From positions 23,088,362-23,152,361 of the forward strand of contig NC_091142.1 of NCBI RefSeq assembly GCF_041381155.1: a stretch of 64,000 nucleotides of DNA. The letters run 5' to 3'. The position numbers and the translations under genes were made by a program. Below are positions 33,359 to 47,700 of the stretch, piece after piece. Position 1 is the first letter of the stretch. Each line of letters starts with the position of its first letter. Under the pieces are notes generated by a model. It ran no database searches. It saw only the letters and a program-made list of their open reading frames with translations, and was not told where the DNA came from. The DNA is from Argopecten irradians. Its lineage: Eukaryota; Mollusca; Bivalvia; Pectinida; Pectinidae.

Positions 33359-34140
33359 GTGATGTTCGAGTATCAATTAATCAATTTTGATTTTTCTTCT
33401 ATCGTCTTCGATACGCAAATGTTTGAATGATGCTCCGTGTTAGTTCTGAATTGGGATGCATATTTTTTTTCTAATTTCAATATGTTCTTGTCCGTTAATA
33501 TCCTTCAAGGGGTCGATATCTATCTACCTTCAGATAGTTACTGCTCTTGTTTCGCTATTCAGAGAAGTACAGATAATTCTTTCCATGACGTTAAAAACTT
33601 GCTCGTCTCCAGAACTGTTCTGAGAGGTACCGATATATTGTACGTCCCCGATAATTACTGATAATGTTCTCATGAGAAGAACGCAATGGTACCTTTGTTC
33701 TGCCCCTAATTATACTATTCTAAGGAGAGGTACCGCTCTCATACTGTTTTCCTGCGAAGTACCGGTATCTTGCACACCATTGAAAGAGTTGATAATTATG
33801 TTGTCTTGTCATGTCAGTCATTCGTGTACGAATACAAAGCGTTCCAATGTCTTTATCTATTTTCGTTCTAGGCATTGCATTTTGATGTTTTCAATACTAA
33901 ACATATTTTCTTTTAACTCCCAATATCGCTTTCAAAATTAATCTATTTCTTTCTAAACGGTATCATCACCGTGCAACATATTGCCAGAGTCGCTGGGGCC
34001 GTGTAAACGTAACTCTTGATTTTTGTCCTTCGTAGCACTTAATATTTTTCCATCACCTTAAAATACGGTCGTCGGATGTTCCATTAGAAACATAATTTGG
34101 AATAAAAATCAAAGACATTTTTTTCTGAATATACCTTTTA
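33359..34140. other. Intergenic between EF-hand gene and Musashi, no gene supported
   Basis: Contains two adjacent open frames (33437-33661, 33672-33941) with small internal repeats around GAGGTACCG and GAAGTACCGG, but no domain or splice context. Left unassigned. Confidence 0.4.
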
Positions 34141-37100
34141 ATTCAAAGGAACGTTCACAAATACACTATACAAGAATGACACAGTTAGCCCGATAGATAA
34201 GAGTAATAACAGCAATCAGACACACAAACTTTCACTTAAAGATCCCCCCTTAACGGCTTCGGTCACAGCTTCCCAATAAACATACATATAATATTTTCAA
34301 CTTGATATGTATGGCCCAACCATTCTAAGCACAGGAGAAAAGGGACAGTCAGCACCTGTCAATCATCGTAGCAGTTTCCACGGTAACAGAGATGAGGGCG
34401 GGTCTTAAAACTACGGCCATCATATAACTTCGTGTTCAGTTGTGACAATCTGCGTCACAAACAAATAAAAATCTGCAACTTTGGCACATTTCAGATTTTT
34501 ACAAAAAGATAAAAATAATAACAATATGCCATTAATTATTCATAAATACTTTTAAAATGTTACTTTTTGTTTGTCTTTCAAAACATTATAAATTAAATAG
34601 CTACTCTAACTTTTCCATCTAATCTAATACAAGGAGAAACGCAGCAGTGAACAAATTTTGGGGAGCTCTTATTTCCATAGTATAACATTACAATTACATA
34701 CACCAAACATGTATTTTGTATAGACATTATTTAAAGCTAGGTACAAAATGTATCTAAATCCCGGACGAACGGGTTTGTAAAATTGAAAGACAATAGTCGT
34801 TTTTAATCAATTTGTTCTCATTAATATGCGAGATGACGACACATGCATTGTAAAGCAAACTATTAAACACTATGTCAAAAGGTCAAAAAGTTGTTTAAAT
34901 TATTGACCTCTGACCTCTACTTGTGGTGACACGATTAAATATGGCTAATAGGAAACATTTAAAACACGCGCGGCCCATCGTTATTGTTGTAAATATTTAT
35001 ACAAAACACATATATCACCTTTAGCCTGTTGTATTCTAAAAACATAAATTATTTCAGATCTTTGAAGAAAATGTACAAAATACTGGTAGAATGAAATAAA
35101 TATCAGACTTTTTTTTATCTTATAATATAAATCTATCTCTGACACTACGGTTTTCTACTTGTTAACTATTTTGAGATCAAAGTTAACTTGGACTGAAACT
35201 AGTATTAGTTACGAAACGGAGAAAAACAAATTATAGTCGGGGTTAGAGCTACTGGGACACTAACTACAATATATCTGTATAATGTACTCCAGTCGCCACA
35301 ACGACGGAGTTCGATATACAGCTTCCTGGTCCATCAGAGGGGTGAACAACTAACACTTTAATGTTTGATAACAAGGACTCATTCTTTTAATAATGACATT
35401 TTCAACTTTTCATCATTTGTTGGCATATTCTAAATACGCAATTCTACTACAAATTTTAAAATGTCTTATATTTTGGAATGAAATTCATAATTTTAATAAT
35501 TTGATTGAAAACATATTGGTTTTTACGTTTAATTAGTAATATTCCTGCATATGTATGTATCTTGTTTTCGTAAAATAATCTTATTGTAAACCAGCTAGTC
35601 TCTCCTTATGTTAAAGAAATCCTGAACCGATTAGTTGGCCTCCGATAGGACACAGGACTACACTACCTTTTGGACAGATCGGGGTACAGAGATATTTGGA
35701 TTCCAAGTGATGTTACACACACTTTATAGTTAACACAAGATACTGTACATTCACTACTAAACTCCAGTATTCTCTAGGTCACGTGGACAAACGTCACAGC
35801 GCAGGACTGGTTGAGATTTCTCCATAAACCACATTTGTAGAGGTTCAATTATTAATAATATTTTAGGACGCTGGAAAGTTTATCTTCAAATTATTTGTCT
35901 TAAAAAATTCTTAATTTCACATGCAAAATATTTCAGAGATATTTAAAATCTTATTTTGTATTCAGAGTTCCAAAAGCTTTCTTTCATTAAAGGTTTTGGT
36001 ACTAATTATTACTTCTGTATCATACCCAAATGAAGTAAAACGTAATAATAAAAGACAGACGGAAGAAGATATGTTTCAAAATTTGAATGGACAGTCCAAA
36101 ATCATGTCACGATGTCACGGGACCAAGAGAACTTTGGGATACTTGGAAATGTTTTACTACAATAAATAACATATACATCATATGCACATCTTATGAATGC
36201 TACACTAGTGTCGATGTAGACAGGGTATATCCCTTAAATATATAGATGTCTACTAGGTTCCCCTATTTCTACTTGAATGGTCAAAAGATTACATGAGTAC
36301 TGGGTTTTTCCTATTCTATATTCACAAAGACAAAACACACAAAATTTTCCCTGAGATCTTGTGTTTCATGGCAAACATGCAGGCCTCTGCAAACCTTATA
36401 CAAATTCAATAAATAAATTAATAAAATATTGAATGTAATACTAGTTTCAGTCCAAATGAATATACCCTATAAATACAACGAATAGCATTCCATTTGTTCA
36501 AAACGGCTCCCTCAGAAAAATGCCTGAAATCTGCCCGACGTAGGAAACGCCTAGGTTCGATGTTTCCTCTCATGATTGTATGTATGTGTGTATGTATATA
36601 TATATATATAACAGTCAGATATTTACTTTTGGGAGTACAACCTTATTGGTAAGAGTTTTGATACATCATATCAGATAGATGATCAGGCACAACCATGTGG
36701 GTCTGGGGTAGGAAACAATCATTTATTCATTAATCGGACACAACCTTTCGAGTAAAACAGTAGGACTAACTTTTAGGGTCAAGATGGGTCAAATACAACC
36801 TTTAATGGTCATGATTAGGATACAACCTTTTGGGTCCATGCATTATCTTTTGGATACAAAGGTCAGGTAGAGCCTATCTGGTTCAAGGAACACTACCTTT
36901 GGGTCGGGGTTATCAAACAACTTGCCCGGATTAGGGAATACATCTCAAATGCGAATAATTTAATACAATTTGGACCTAGATCACAACTATGACAAGGATG
37001 TTAGTATTGTGATATATATATATACATACGTACATCTTTTATCTAACACTTCCAAGACTTCAGACTGCTGGTTTCGAGAGCAATAGAAGGAATGTGGTTG

Positions 37101-40100
37101 ATGCTACTCACTACACATATACACACTACTACACAAATAGCGGCCCAATCCAGCGTTGATATCACCTGCCAGAAAATCTATGGGGCTTCCCACAGGATTT
37201 CTTGTAAGAATTGGTTTATCAATTTGGTAAGAGACTTCTCTTGGTAAAGTGCTGTCTTCGTTGATATGTAATAAAATGATAGTGTTCAGTAAAGCAATTA
37301 ATTCCAATTTAAGAAATCTTAAAATAAATATTTGTGATTCAGCCAAACGTGTTTGAAATTGTGATTGGATTATTAAGACAATCTTAATGGAAACTGTTAA
37401 GAAATTTGTGATAGGATGAATTATTGTAAAGCTCTTTGGGTAAATTCATCCGTGGGAACCCCATCTAAAGAACATATATACTAGCAATACAAGAGATTAA
37501 ATACAGTTATGTACAGAGGGCGGTAACATAATTTGTCCAGCAAAGGAACAAGTCTTAAATTACATTAGAGCAAAATACACAATATGCAACAGAACTTTAC
37601 ATAATATATAACAACGTGTTTTTCTATATGTCGAAAAAGGAGAAAAATCCACAAATCACAAACGACTTGCGTTTTGAGACAAGATTGGACCCTGAAATTC
37701 GTATTTTTCTGTTACAAACTTGACATGATAATACAGCATCCTACCATATATAGCACTATGGCATAATTCCAGATAAAAGTAGTCGCCTACATTAATGTTT
37801 ATCTGGCTCGTCAGTTTCCCATGAACAAAACATATGGACAGAATTTTTAAAGCATGGCAACAGTGCCATGGAAAGGACACATCCATTTTAATAAAGCCAG
37901 AACAGACAAACTGGTCTCTCAACTCAACCAAGAAAATGACGAATTCTCCCATCATTCGCTCTACCTACTTGCGAAAAATGGGCGAATTCAGCTGCAGTAA
38001 AACTTTCCCAGGTTTTCAAAGACAATTTCGCTTTTTTTCTCTCTCTTGTTCGTTTGGTTTCTTAAACCATATCCTACAACCGTTGTTTGATCTCGTGTAA
38101 ATGGACAGATTTGTCCAATTACAATTGGATGTAGTGTATCCTTCCTATGACAGTGTTGCCTACCTAACAAAAGAAGCTCATGATGGTTACAGTTGTGTAA
38201 AGCGATGATGAAATACTAGTTCACTACGTCATAACTACAATAAAATTTGTGACTAAAACCGATGGCAATCATTCAACATCATAATAAATCAACATGACAC
38301 TGTACAAACAGTTTCCCCCGAAGGGGCCCCAATATAAATCTTACAATATCTTAATAATTGTATGTATATATTTATATATACGGATACTCCTACTACAAAT
38401 GGTCATCCCAGAAAGGGCCTCTCCATCTTATAGGTCTTACGATATCTTCATAAGATCTTAAGTATACCACTACAACAAGATATTAAATATTACAATTTAT
38501 TAACATCATCATAAAAACAACAGGATAATATTCCTTGACAATTATATAAAACGTTATGTACACACTTGTGTAGACATGTTTGGTACCACATGTGTCACGC
38601 TGCAGTCTCCCTATTGTCACATGTGACAGATCATGTTGTATAACACAGAAGTGTTGATGGAAATCTGGACCGTAACTATCAGTAGATTGCCTCAATTAGT
38701 GATGTTCCCCCGAATGTTTCGAGGAAGTTGATGAGGGTTTGATCAAATCGAAAAGTACCAACATGACAACATCCTAACGGCATCATTGTTTTATGCGTAT
38801 GTATATATCATAATTATGCGTGAATTCTTGCGTAATCAACAAAACAAGAGTCATGATTTACAGATGGATGAGGAGGATTAAGTTAATACCGAGCTAGTTA
38901 CGGTACAAATATTGTACCAACATGTCTACATCTTACACATCGCACAATACTCACACAAAATCACACCAAATACTCAATTTACATATATTCGGGGCAAAGG
39001 GTAGTCAATTAGCTGTATTGGTTAAGATTAAATTAACTTGTAAAATAAAACTTACATGATTTTGAGATTTTTTTTTCCATTTTTATTTTTTTTAATCTCA
39101 TTTCACTTTATTTTTTGGTCTATTTTCACATAATTAATATTGGAATCACAAATCAAAAGCTAATTTGATAATAAATTTCCCCTTCAATCATACATCAGTC
39201 ATCTTTTATGTAAATTTTTTTGGTTAAGTTCATTATGATTATATAGTTAAGTACAATATTATACAGCAGTATACATATAACATTAGAAATAGTTTAAATT
39301 TAAAAATATCTTCAGTACCACCTGAAGTCCATTAAAACTTTACTCATGCATTATATATTTCTGTAAATATTTCATCTTGCAGATCATATCCTGTACCCTA
39401 TGATTATATATCATGACATTAGTCATAACCAGCTTTTGATATTCATGACGAATTTCATAGTAATGGTTGCAGTAGAATTGAGGTGTTCATTGACTATTGC
39501 TAGTAGCTGCTTTGTTTTTCTGTTTCAAAGAGGAGGATATGGTCTGTGAGATAGAAGAGATATTGCTTGATATTTCAACTAGTTTAAAAACGCATGCTAA
39601 ATCAATTTCATAAGGAAGAAATATTTGCCTAAAAGTATATTCTGAGCACACATTAGGGTTTAAATTTGTTTTTAACCCAACAGCAGATCTTAAAAAAACT
39701 ATTAATAACTTTGCTGCAGATATTGACTTAAAATTTCTTCATGGGCCAAACAAAGCAATAACATTGTTAAGATATACTTTAAAAAATTCCATAAAAATTA
39801 TCAAACCATACTATGTACATCATATTTTACAAATAAAATATGTCATTAAGAACCTTCTATCAGATGTGTGACTTCATAACATGGTAACTACATTGTAGCC
39901 ATAGCAACTGTTTAGAAATCAACAGAATGCTGCGAAAAGAGACAGACGGCCTTCATGTAATTGACATGCTCAAATTATAAACATGACATCCCCTTGTATA
40001 AACGACTTTCACTGAAAATAATAAGACCTTCCCCATATGACTATGAATCTGAAGACAATACTAAAGGTATTAAGGGTAAATGGCTGCATCTGTTGTTATC

Positions 40101-41719
40101 CATGACAACAGTGGCTATGGCTACGACTACAATCACAGAATCATAATATGTAAAGAGACAAAATCATTATTGCTATCTGACTGGAAGTCTGGTAAGCAAT
40201 TAGCGTTGCCAGCCTGACCCCAGGTTTTACATAATCTAATCAATTAAACTTAACAGATTTTAATTAACAAAGATTCTGGGAGAATTTCACACAGGCACGT
40301 CAAATCAAAAGCTTGCACAACCAGAAAACAACGTTCTTATAAAAAATCCCTTTCTATCACTCAGCCTGTTGTGGCACCGTCGAGTGTAAAACAAATAATG
40401 TACCAGAGTCTTGCTGGTCTACATGCTCTCCTTACATTTCCCTCCTAATCTAAACTACGATATTGAATGAATTAATTGTTCACAATTCAATTAAACATTT
40501 TAAAATAACAAAAACAGTCCAATATTCTCAAAATCATTTTGCGTATTTGACAAAATACATTATTTTAAAATAACACTAAAAGGTGAAATAAATTAGCACT
40601 CGATTTTCAGCTGATAAATCCGTTCTTCTAAAATTCCAAGTAAACATGGTTTGGTTGGAATATGGCAGGGTTCAACAGTCTGCTTGCAGTAGATCAACTT
40701 AAAAAAGATTTTCTTATTGCTGGTTAAAACTGTTATTGAACACAACTTCTGAACTTAAAGATACAAAGGCAGGCAGAAGTTAAAACAAAGTATAACAAAG
40801 ACAATCTATCCTTGATGTAGGTCTATGTACATTTCTTATCGCAAGATTTTAACAAATTAAAAATATGAAAAACAAGACTTAAAATCAGCAAATAAAACTC
40901 TTTTTACAAACATGTGAAAAATAATATACAAGACGAGGTTTTGGAAGGTCACAATTGGCGAAATCATACAAGATGGAAGCAAAATTGTCTATAAGCTAAT
41001 AAGGCAAAAATAAGAAGAAAATGTGGTTTACATAAGTGTATATATTTAAAAATGTATATGTTAAAATGTATTCATATCTCATGAAATGGTTTCATAACAA
41101 TTAACAGAATAAAGTGCCCTTTGGTACAAAAGCACAAGTTTTGATGATGATAAAAAATTATCTTGTCACATAAACTTGAGATGAAAAAGTAAATATGGAA
41201 TAATTTAGAACACAAATATAATGTAAGAGAGTTCAAATAAAATATGATCAATGTACCTTCCATATGTTAAGAAAAAGTATGATAGAGATATAAAAAATGA
41301 TCTTCTAAATTAAAATGTATAGCTTCCTTGCTACAGATGAACCGTCTCTTGGTATCCAACTATGTCGGCCATGAAATGCTTTCTTTATTGTTTAGTCTGA
41401 AATAAAGTACAAGACATAAACGAATTTTATAAGATATGATATGATTCATTTAAGATTTTTGAGAAGATATAAAGTATCACTTTAGTAGTCCATAATAAAA
41501 CTATTGTATAAACATTTATGATGGCTGAATTTAAAAGAAACAAATTGGAGAGAAAAAAACACATTCAATGCCCCAGATATGATATACATCTGAAGGCTGC
41601 CAAGGTTGGGACCTAGGGATCAGCCTTCAAAAATATAAACCAATTGAAAACTTCAAAATTAAACAATTGGAATATATATAGTAGTACAAATGATTTACAT
41701 ACCTGTATAGACTTGGTTT
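34141..41719 (-). other. Probable long 3' UTR and 3' flank of Musashi
   Basis: No coding exon is seen below the Musashi stop at 41720. Long 3' UTRs are usual for Musashi genes, and an ATTAAA on the minus strand near 34137-34142 could be a distal poly(A) signal; the true 3' end is unknown. Includes a TG/TA microsatellite at 36577-36611 and a diverged tandem region at 36640-36930 with ACAACCTTT/GGGTC motifs. Confidence 0.35.
36577..36611. repeat. (TG)n/(TA)n microsatellite
   Basis: TGTATGTGTGTATG passing into a run of TA dinucleotides. Confidence 0.9.
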
Positions 41720-44700
41720 TTAATGGTAACCATTCTGGAAATTAGTGGCTATAAGCTGTCCCTGGAAATAGCAAAATCCATTGTTACCTTCTAATTCTCA
41801 AATCGGTCATAGTCAGCATTTGCTTTTAATAGTTCTAGAACTGAACCTTAATCATATGCATTATTAGTTACATAGTTAGGATATCAATGTTTTACATGTA
41901 AATCGACATCAGGAATTATTAGGAAAACTCCCTACATGCTTTTAATGTGCATGTTTAACTTAATCTTCAATTACAACTTTACAACTGTAACAATATTTAA
42001 CAGTAGGTCAATTTTGGAAACTCTAGCAGTCAACATTAATTGCATTCAAAATAATACTAAAATAAGTATTATTTATCAACGATGACATGTGATGAACTTA
42101 CGGCTAGGTTGTGGCCAAAGCTGGATGGCTGGGGACTGGTGGCCTGAATGTAGCTAAGACCGTCCTGGCTGTACAGATCACAGGGCCCGGGGCTGTTGGC
42201 TAGCGGGATACCACGACTGCTAGTGGCTGGGGAGGTAGCTGTAGGGAAAGCCTGTTGTTGGCCAAGGTTATTTATCACAGCTGAAAACATAAATTATACA
42301 ATATATAAGGTTATGTTCGGCGGAAACGTGTTGATATTTAATAAAATACTGAAAACAAATAACATTAGATGAGAGGTCAAGGTCAAGTAAAGAAATATAA
42401 GGTCTTAGCAGAAAGACACAAAAACTACTGTTTTCAAAGTCAAGGTCTTGTTAGGGATGTGAAGCACTAAAGTAGAAATTTCCAAGAATTTGTTTCTATG
42501 TCCAAACAAGCTGCCTTCATGATATAATTGAAGAGTCAGCATGTTTGTGATAACGCACTAGTTTATCACTACTTAAAACATTCTACAAAATGTAAATAAT
42601 ACCATTACTATGGAAATATGGTATATAAAGGATGTGTGATATTTGACATGTAAGAAATCCGAGCTCATCAGGTACTAGGCTGTCGGATGAATGTTTTTGA
42701 TTTAATTTGTGTGCTTTTTTGGTTTTTTATATCTTGTTTTATAATATAACTCTATTAACGTTAAAACTAAATGAAACCTAGTCTAGATAGAAAACAAGGG
42801 AACACCATTGTACTTAGAGTAAACAGGAAGAGCAGCCTTAAGACATCAGATATTGACAAACTGCAGAAATTCCAACCCTACAGAGAAATATCTTTATCAT
42901 CAGAATTTCCGATTTATACAAGAGCTGACTATTAACAATATTTCTGCAAAGATAGGCTAATCAATTCTTTGTCCGCATGCTATCCAACACTTAACATGTA
43001 TAGAAAGCTGTAATTGGTGTTTTCCTTCTGAAGTTCTGTATCTTCATCTCTGATGGTTGGGTTCGTTTGTCTGTGAAAAGTGCTTAAACAACTCTATTGG
43101 TTTGATAAATGTTTCTGATGTCTTCCTACACCACCAGCCTGGTGTGCCAAAGGCCTCTAAGGTAACACATATGCCAATTTCAATTACTGAACATTTAAAG
43201 ATGAAATGTTTTCTTATCATTGCAACAGAATGCATATCGTCAGATGGAGAAACTAACAGAGATACGCCTAACTCCGATAGGCCTATCACAGGCCTCCTTC
43301 AGAGATCCCCAGGCGACCATTAAAAACAACCAAAGGCTCAGAAACACCCACAAATGGCAATGAAAATAAAACTTTCAAAATCAAAATGGCAAATAATCAA
43401 CTGTTTAAATGAGCCTGTGGCACGCTGTGCACCAGGGAATGACACAGTCAATTTAATCCTAACACAGAATTCCCCTCCTTTTTATCAATATTTCATTCTG
43501 AATTGGTCAATGCCGACAGAAGCACAGTCTGTCTCCCAACAGACAACATATAAACCATCCCTTTGATCTTGCACTGATGACGATTTTAACAGGAATCAGT
43601 CAGCTTGATCTTTCAGTCCTCATAACACTACACATACCGTATGGATATTTCCAATATTTAACTTTGGGAGATTAATAATTGCTTACTTTGACAAAAAATA
43701 TTTTGAAATAAGTATCCGATATTGATCTCATTAATGCATGCATGCCTGGTCTTCCTTAGTGGAAAATATTTTATTATTTTGGCTGAAATACACTAAAATT
43801 AAGTGCTCATACATATTTTGCCCAGCTGTCATATTTTCTTTCCGTATTACCGGATAACCTCATCAATAGAAATATTGTTGTTAATCATATAACAGCTGCA
43901 TATTTTTTTTTGCATATACATATTATATTGTCTTTTTTTGTTTTAGAAATGTTACAATACTTAAATGTTGGCATTTTTGTTTTATGACATAATTGATCAA
44001 CTGTTAATTTGTGCTTTCCTTTAGTTGGACTAAAGTACTTGTTTTGATAAATAAATCAAAACATACAGCATTCATATTTAATGACACTGTTGTTACTTGT
44101 ATCTGCAACCAATTGTTTCATTCTTGTTTTATTCCATGTCTAGAGTTTTTGTTCTATTCCTGTAGTATTTTGATACTGGTGGTTCCCATATCGGTAGTCT
44201 ATTTTAGTATAGTATTAACCTGAGCCACTATCAATAATAACGTACAAATACAATCCACCTAATACCAATGAAGACTCTACTGCTGTACAGAATTCATGTG
44301 TACGCTTCAATCAAAGTGCTCAGTGTAATCACAGTATACAAACTGACACTCATCAATTTTGCATGGCGAGGGGAGTCTAGTGCCCATCCCGACGGAATGT
44401 TTGGCAATTTCAGTGACGAGTAGGGTTTGGAGTCCCCCTCTACGAACACCTTAATTAGAGCATCGGACTTGACGGCTGATATTCAAGTCTGTAAGCTAGA
44501 ATGTGGCCCTGCAACCCTGTCAATAACTTGAAATTTATTTTCTTTCCCAACTCTCTTATTTAGTGCAAGAACAATCACTCCTATATCTGCAATTCCGTGG
44601 TGTAGTTTCTGTTTCAAATAAAACTAGCAATTTTATCGTCGGATATATATTTTTCTTCTTCTTTCCTATATCTGGATTCGATTAAATGTTGACTCTTTTA

Positions 44701-47700
44701 ATATTAATAGACACTTTATCTAATCCCAGGAACAAGGGACTCCGGAAGTATTAAAATAAAACGTTTTGTCATAGATGGTCAGTAAGGTACAAATGGTAGC
44801 GGGCTCTGATGTCAAAGTCAATGTCCCATGCAACAAAAAGATGAATGCCAAAACAATGAAAATACTGATACAAGACATCACACAACTGTCAGAAAGTGTT
44901 TTCCGTTAGAACAGAAAAGAATAGAACAATTTATAAATTAATCTAGAAATAAAGACGATCTAGATATACATCTTTTAAAGTTTGGTACATGTTACAGAAG
45001 TAACTTATTGCTAATGAGTATCAATACTAGTGTGTACAACATTTTGACCCATTGCATTGTTTATTTACTTGTCGGACAGCAGAGACATTATTATTCAGTC
45101 TGTAAGGGTGGAATGACCTCACCATAGTTGAATTATCAAACGTCATGCACATACTACGACTTGACGGATTCACAGAAAAAGCCACATTACATATTTATGT
45201 GAATCCATGTCATTTTGTAATACCCAGATTACCATGTTTAAGTCTTAATGAGTCTGCCCCGTTTTTCAAGAATGTGTCGCATTGTAAAATGTTTACTTAA
45301 TTTCTATTAAAATGACATTTTGGATTGAGTATAAATGTGCACTGTTCTGGTGCATGGCGATTTATATATATATATATATATATAACATCGCGCTTTACAG
45401 GGAAAGATGTTTCCCCATTTATCAGTTTTGTATGTGAAATCGTTGGTTTTGACAGTTCAATAAGTGGTGAAGTACAAGTGACAAGGATTGGGTCGTATAT
45501 ACATTCTAAGTATTAACGAAAACATCAGTCCCTAATAGAACTTGTAAAGAAGGTAAAATGGTGTACACACTATTACATTTTACTATCAGGGAAATGGTAC
45601 ACAAGCTTCTCGAAGGTCAAGGACAGAGTTATCAACAAGGTCAAGGACAATTACTATTATTAGATTGTTTAGTATAAGAGAGTATTATATGCTATAGTGA
45701 CTACTGTTATAATCAGGTGAACTCACAGGAGAGAGATTATGCAGTTAGTAGTACACTGCATGTCAGATATTGAGACAAAGTAACTACAAAATCCGATTAT
45801 GTTATGTGCAAAAGGATGGGAGGATCCATCACTACAAAACTCAACTACCTCTCAAATAAACAATTCCACTAATTTAGCTAATTACAAGAGAAAATTGCTT
45901 GAATTCATTAATGATTGTTTTATAAAGCAAATTTTGATTTGAGGCAGTGTCGTGAGAGTGATAGAGGGGGTTGTGTCACCAGTCCCAGGACGAAGCTTGT
46001 GTACCGTGCATCACACATCTACACGTGTCTAACACGCGCTACTACACAGCTACAGAGCAAACATGGAGGTGTGTGGCCTCGACGAACCTTGTGTGGACTG
46101 AGTCGACTTGACCACGACTTGGTACGGTTGTGTCCTTCCGTCGGTATGCATTTGTATGCACCGGTTAGTCAATGCTTTGCCTCCTACACCTTCAAGGGAA
46201 ACGTTGGGTTTTAGTTAAGTGGTGCCCATTGTATATACCATCAACAGAGTACCACCTTTTGGATGTTTTGTAAATGCTGCAAAGGGCGCTAAATGGCTCC
46301 ATGGAATTGCCTAACAGTCTGGGGGCACAATTCACCCAGTATAATTAATATAAATACCATACTTTTTTAGATTATTTTTCCTGAACACCAGCATGTTTAA
46401 ATTCAGTCTTCACGATTTTTTTCTATTATATTCTATTGCAGCAGCACCTAGTAGAAGTTCAGCATCGATAGTCCTACCCCTATCTTCAGAGCCTAGTAAT
46501 CACTATCAATCACACGTGGGTCGTTTTTTATAAGAAATATCTTTATATATCTTGCGTTCAATTTCCTCCAATTTAGAAAGGTCTTTTATCTAGTTATGCT
46601 AATGACTTTTTTATGAAGACATATATTCCCAAGTAACCTTTACGCAAATCAATTTCTGTATTTTCAAATATTCACTTTTCTCTGGGAATCTAATTTATCT
46701 GTAACTCATTGAAGCACTATCCTAACTTTTGTGCGGGCCGTCTGATATTCTTCTTCTACATATGCATTTGAATCACGTTTTTACCCCATATTTGGCACCA
46801 AATTGTAAGGTATGTTTTGTTCTGTGAATGTTTCATGAGCAGCACTTAATCAACCCTGTCTCCCCTAATTCCTACGCTGTAGTGACAGAAGAGGTAAGCA
46901 TGGAAATACTACTACTGGTAAAATAATCCAACAAATCTACGGAGAAAATAGAAGAAACAAAATCTCGAGGAGAGACTCATGCACAAAATGTTTCCTTCCT
47001 GGGGAAAGGTGTGGTTGAATGAGCAGTGATATTACCACATTAATAGAATTTCAACATTTGTTAAAGTCATGCTTTTAGTGTTTTAGGGAAAGACCCAAGA
47101 TGATTTTTCTAGAGTGGCGTTTATCAAGTGATGATAGTGATTCACCTAGACGGCTGTACTATCTATAACCAACAGATATACTGTATGGTGGACACTGCGA
47201 CATACAACGCAGAATGGTCGCAGCCCAATCTGATTAACTCACATTTCACTTAGAAGTGAATATCAGTCATAATTTCAAATGAGAACAATGACAATTAAGA
47301 TCTTACCAAATTTTACAAAATACCATGATGATGTTTAGTAAAAAAAATCAATCTTTTCATGTTGTCCTACACATATTGAAGAACATTGTATATACGCAAG
47401 TGGCAGGCAACCATACTGGTCATTGTCAAGCTAGTGTGTCACCGTACAAGGTGCCTGTTTACAAACTGTGAGGGGACTAAGTAGTATATCAACCATCACC
47501 ATGGGTAACAGAAAACTGTGCAGCAACTCAACACGTCACAGAGGTAACTTAGTCATATGGGAAAGGACTTGGAAGGGGCTGGATTCTGATAGAAACATGA
47601 GGTCAATCAAGATTGATAACCTGTGGTATATGGATGAACCTCAATAGAGAAATGCACTTAGTTGCAAGAAAGATCTGAATGAATTGGTAAAAAGCAACAT

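Noticed and set aside
33437-33941. Two adjacent plus-strand open frames as a small gene
   Set aside because: No domain, no splice context, composition like local intergenic DNA.
45915-46214. GC-richer plus-strand open frame in a Musashi intron
   Set aside because: No recognisable domain on either strand and no matching splice borders; left as intron.
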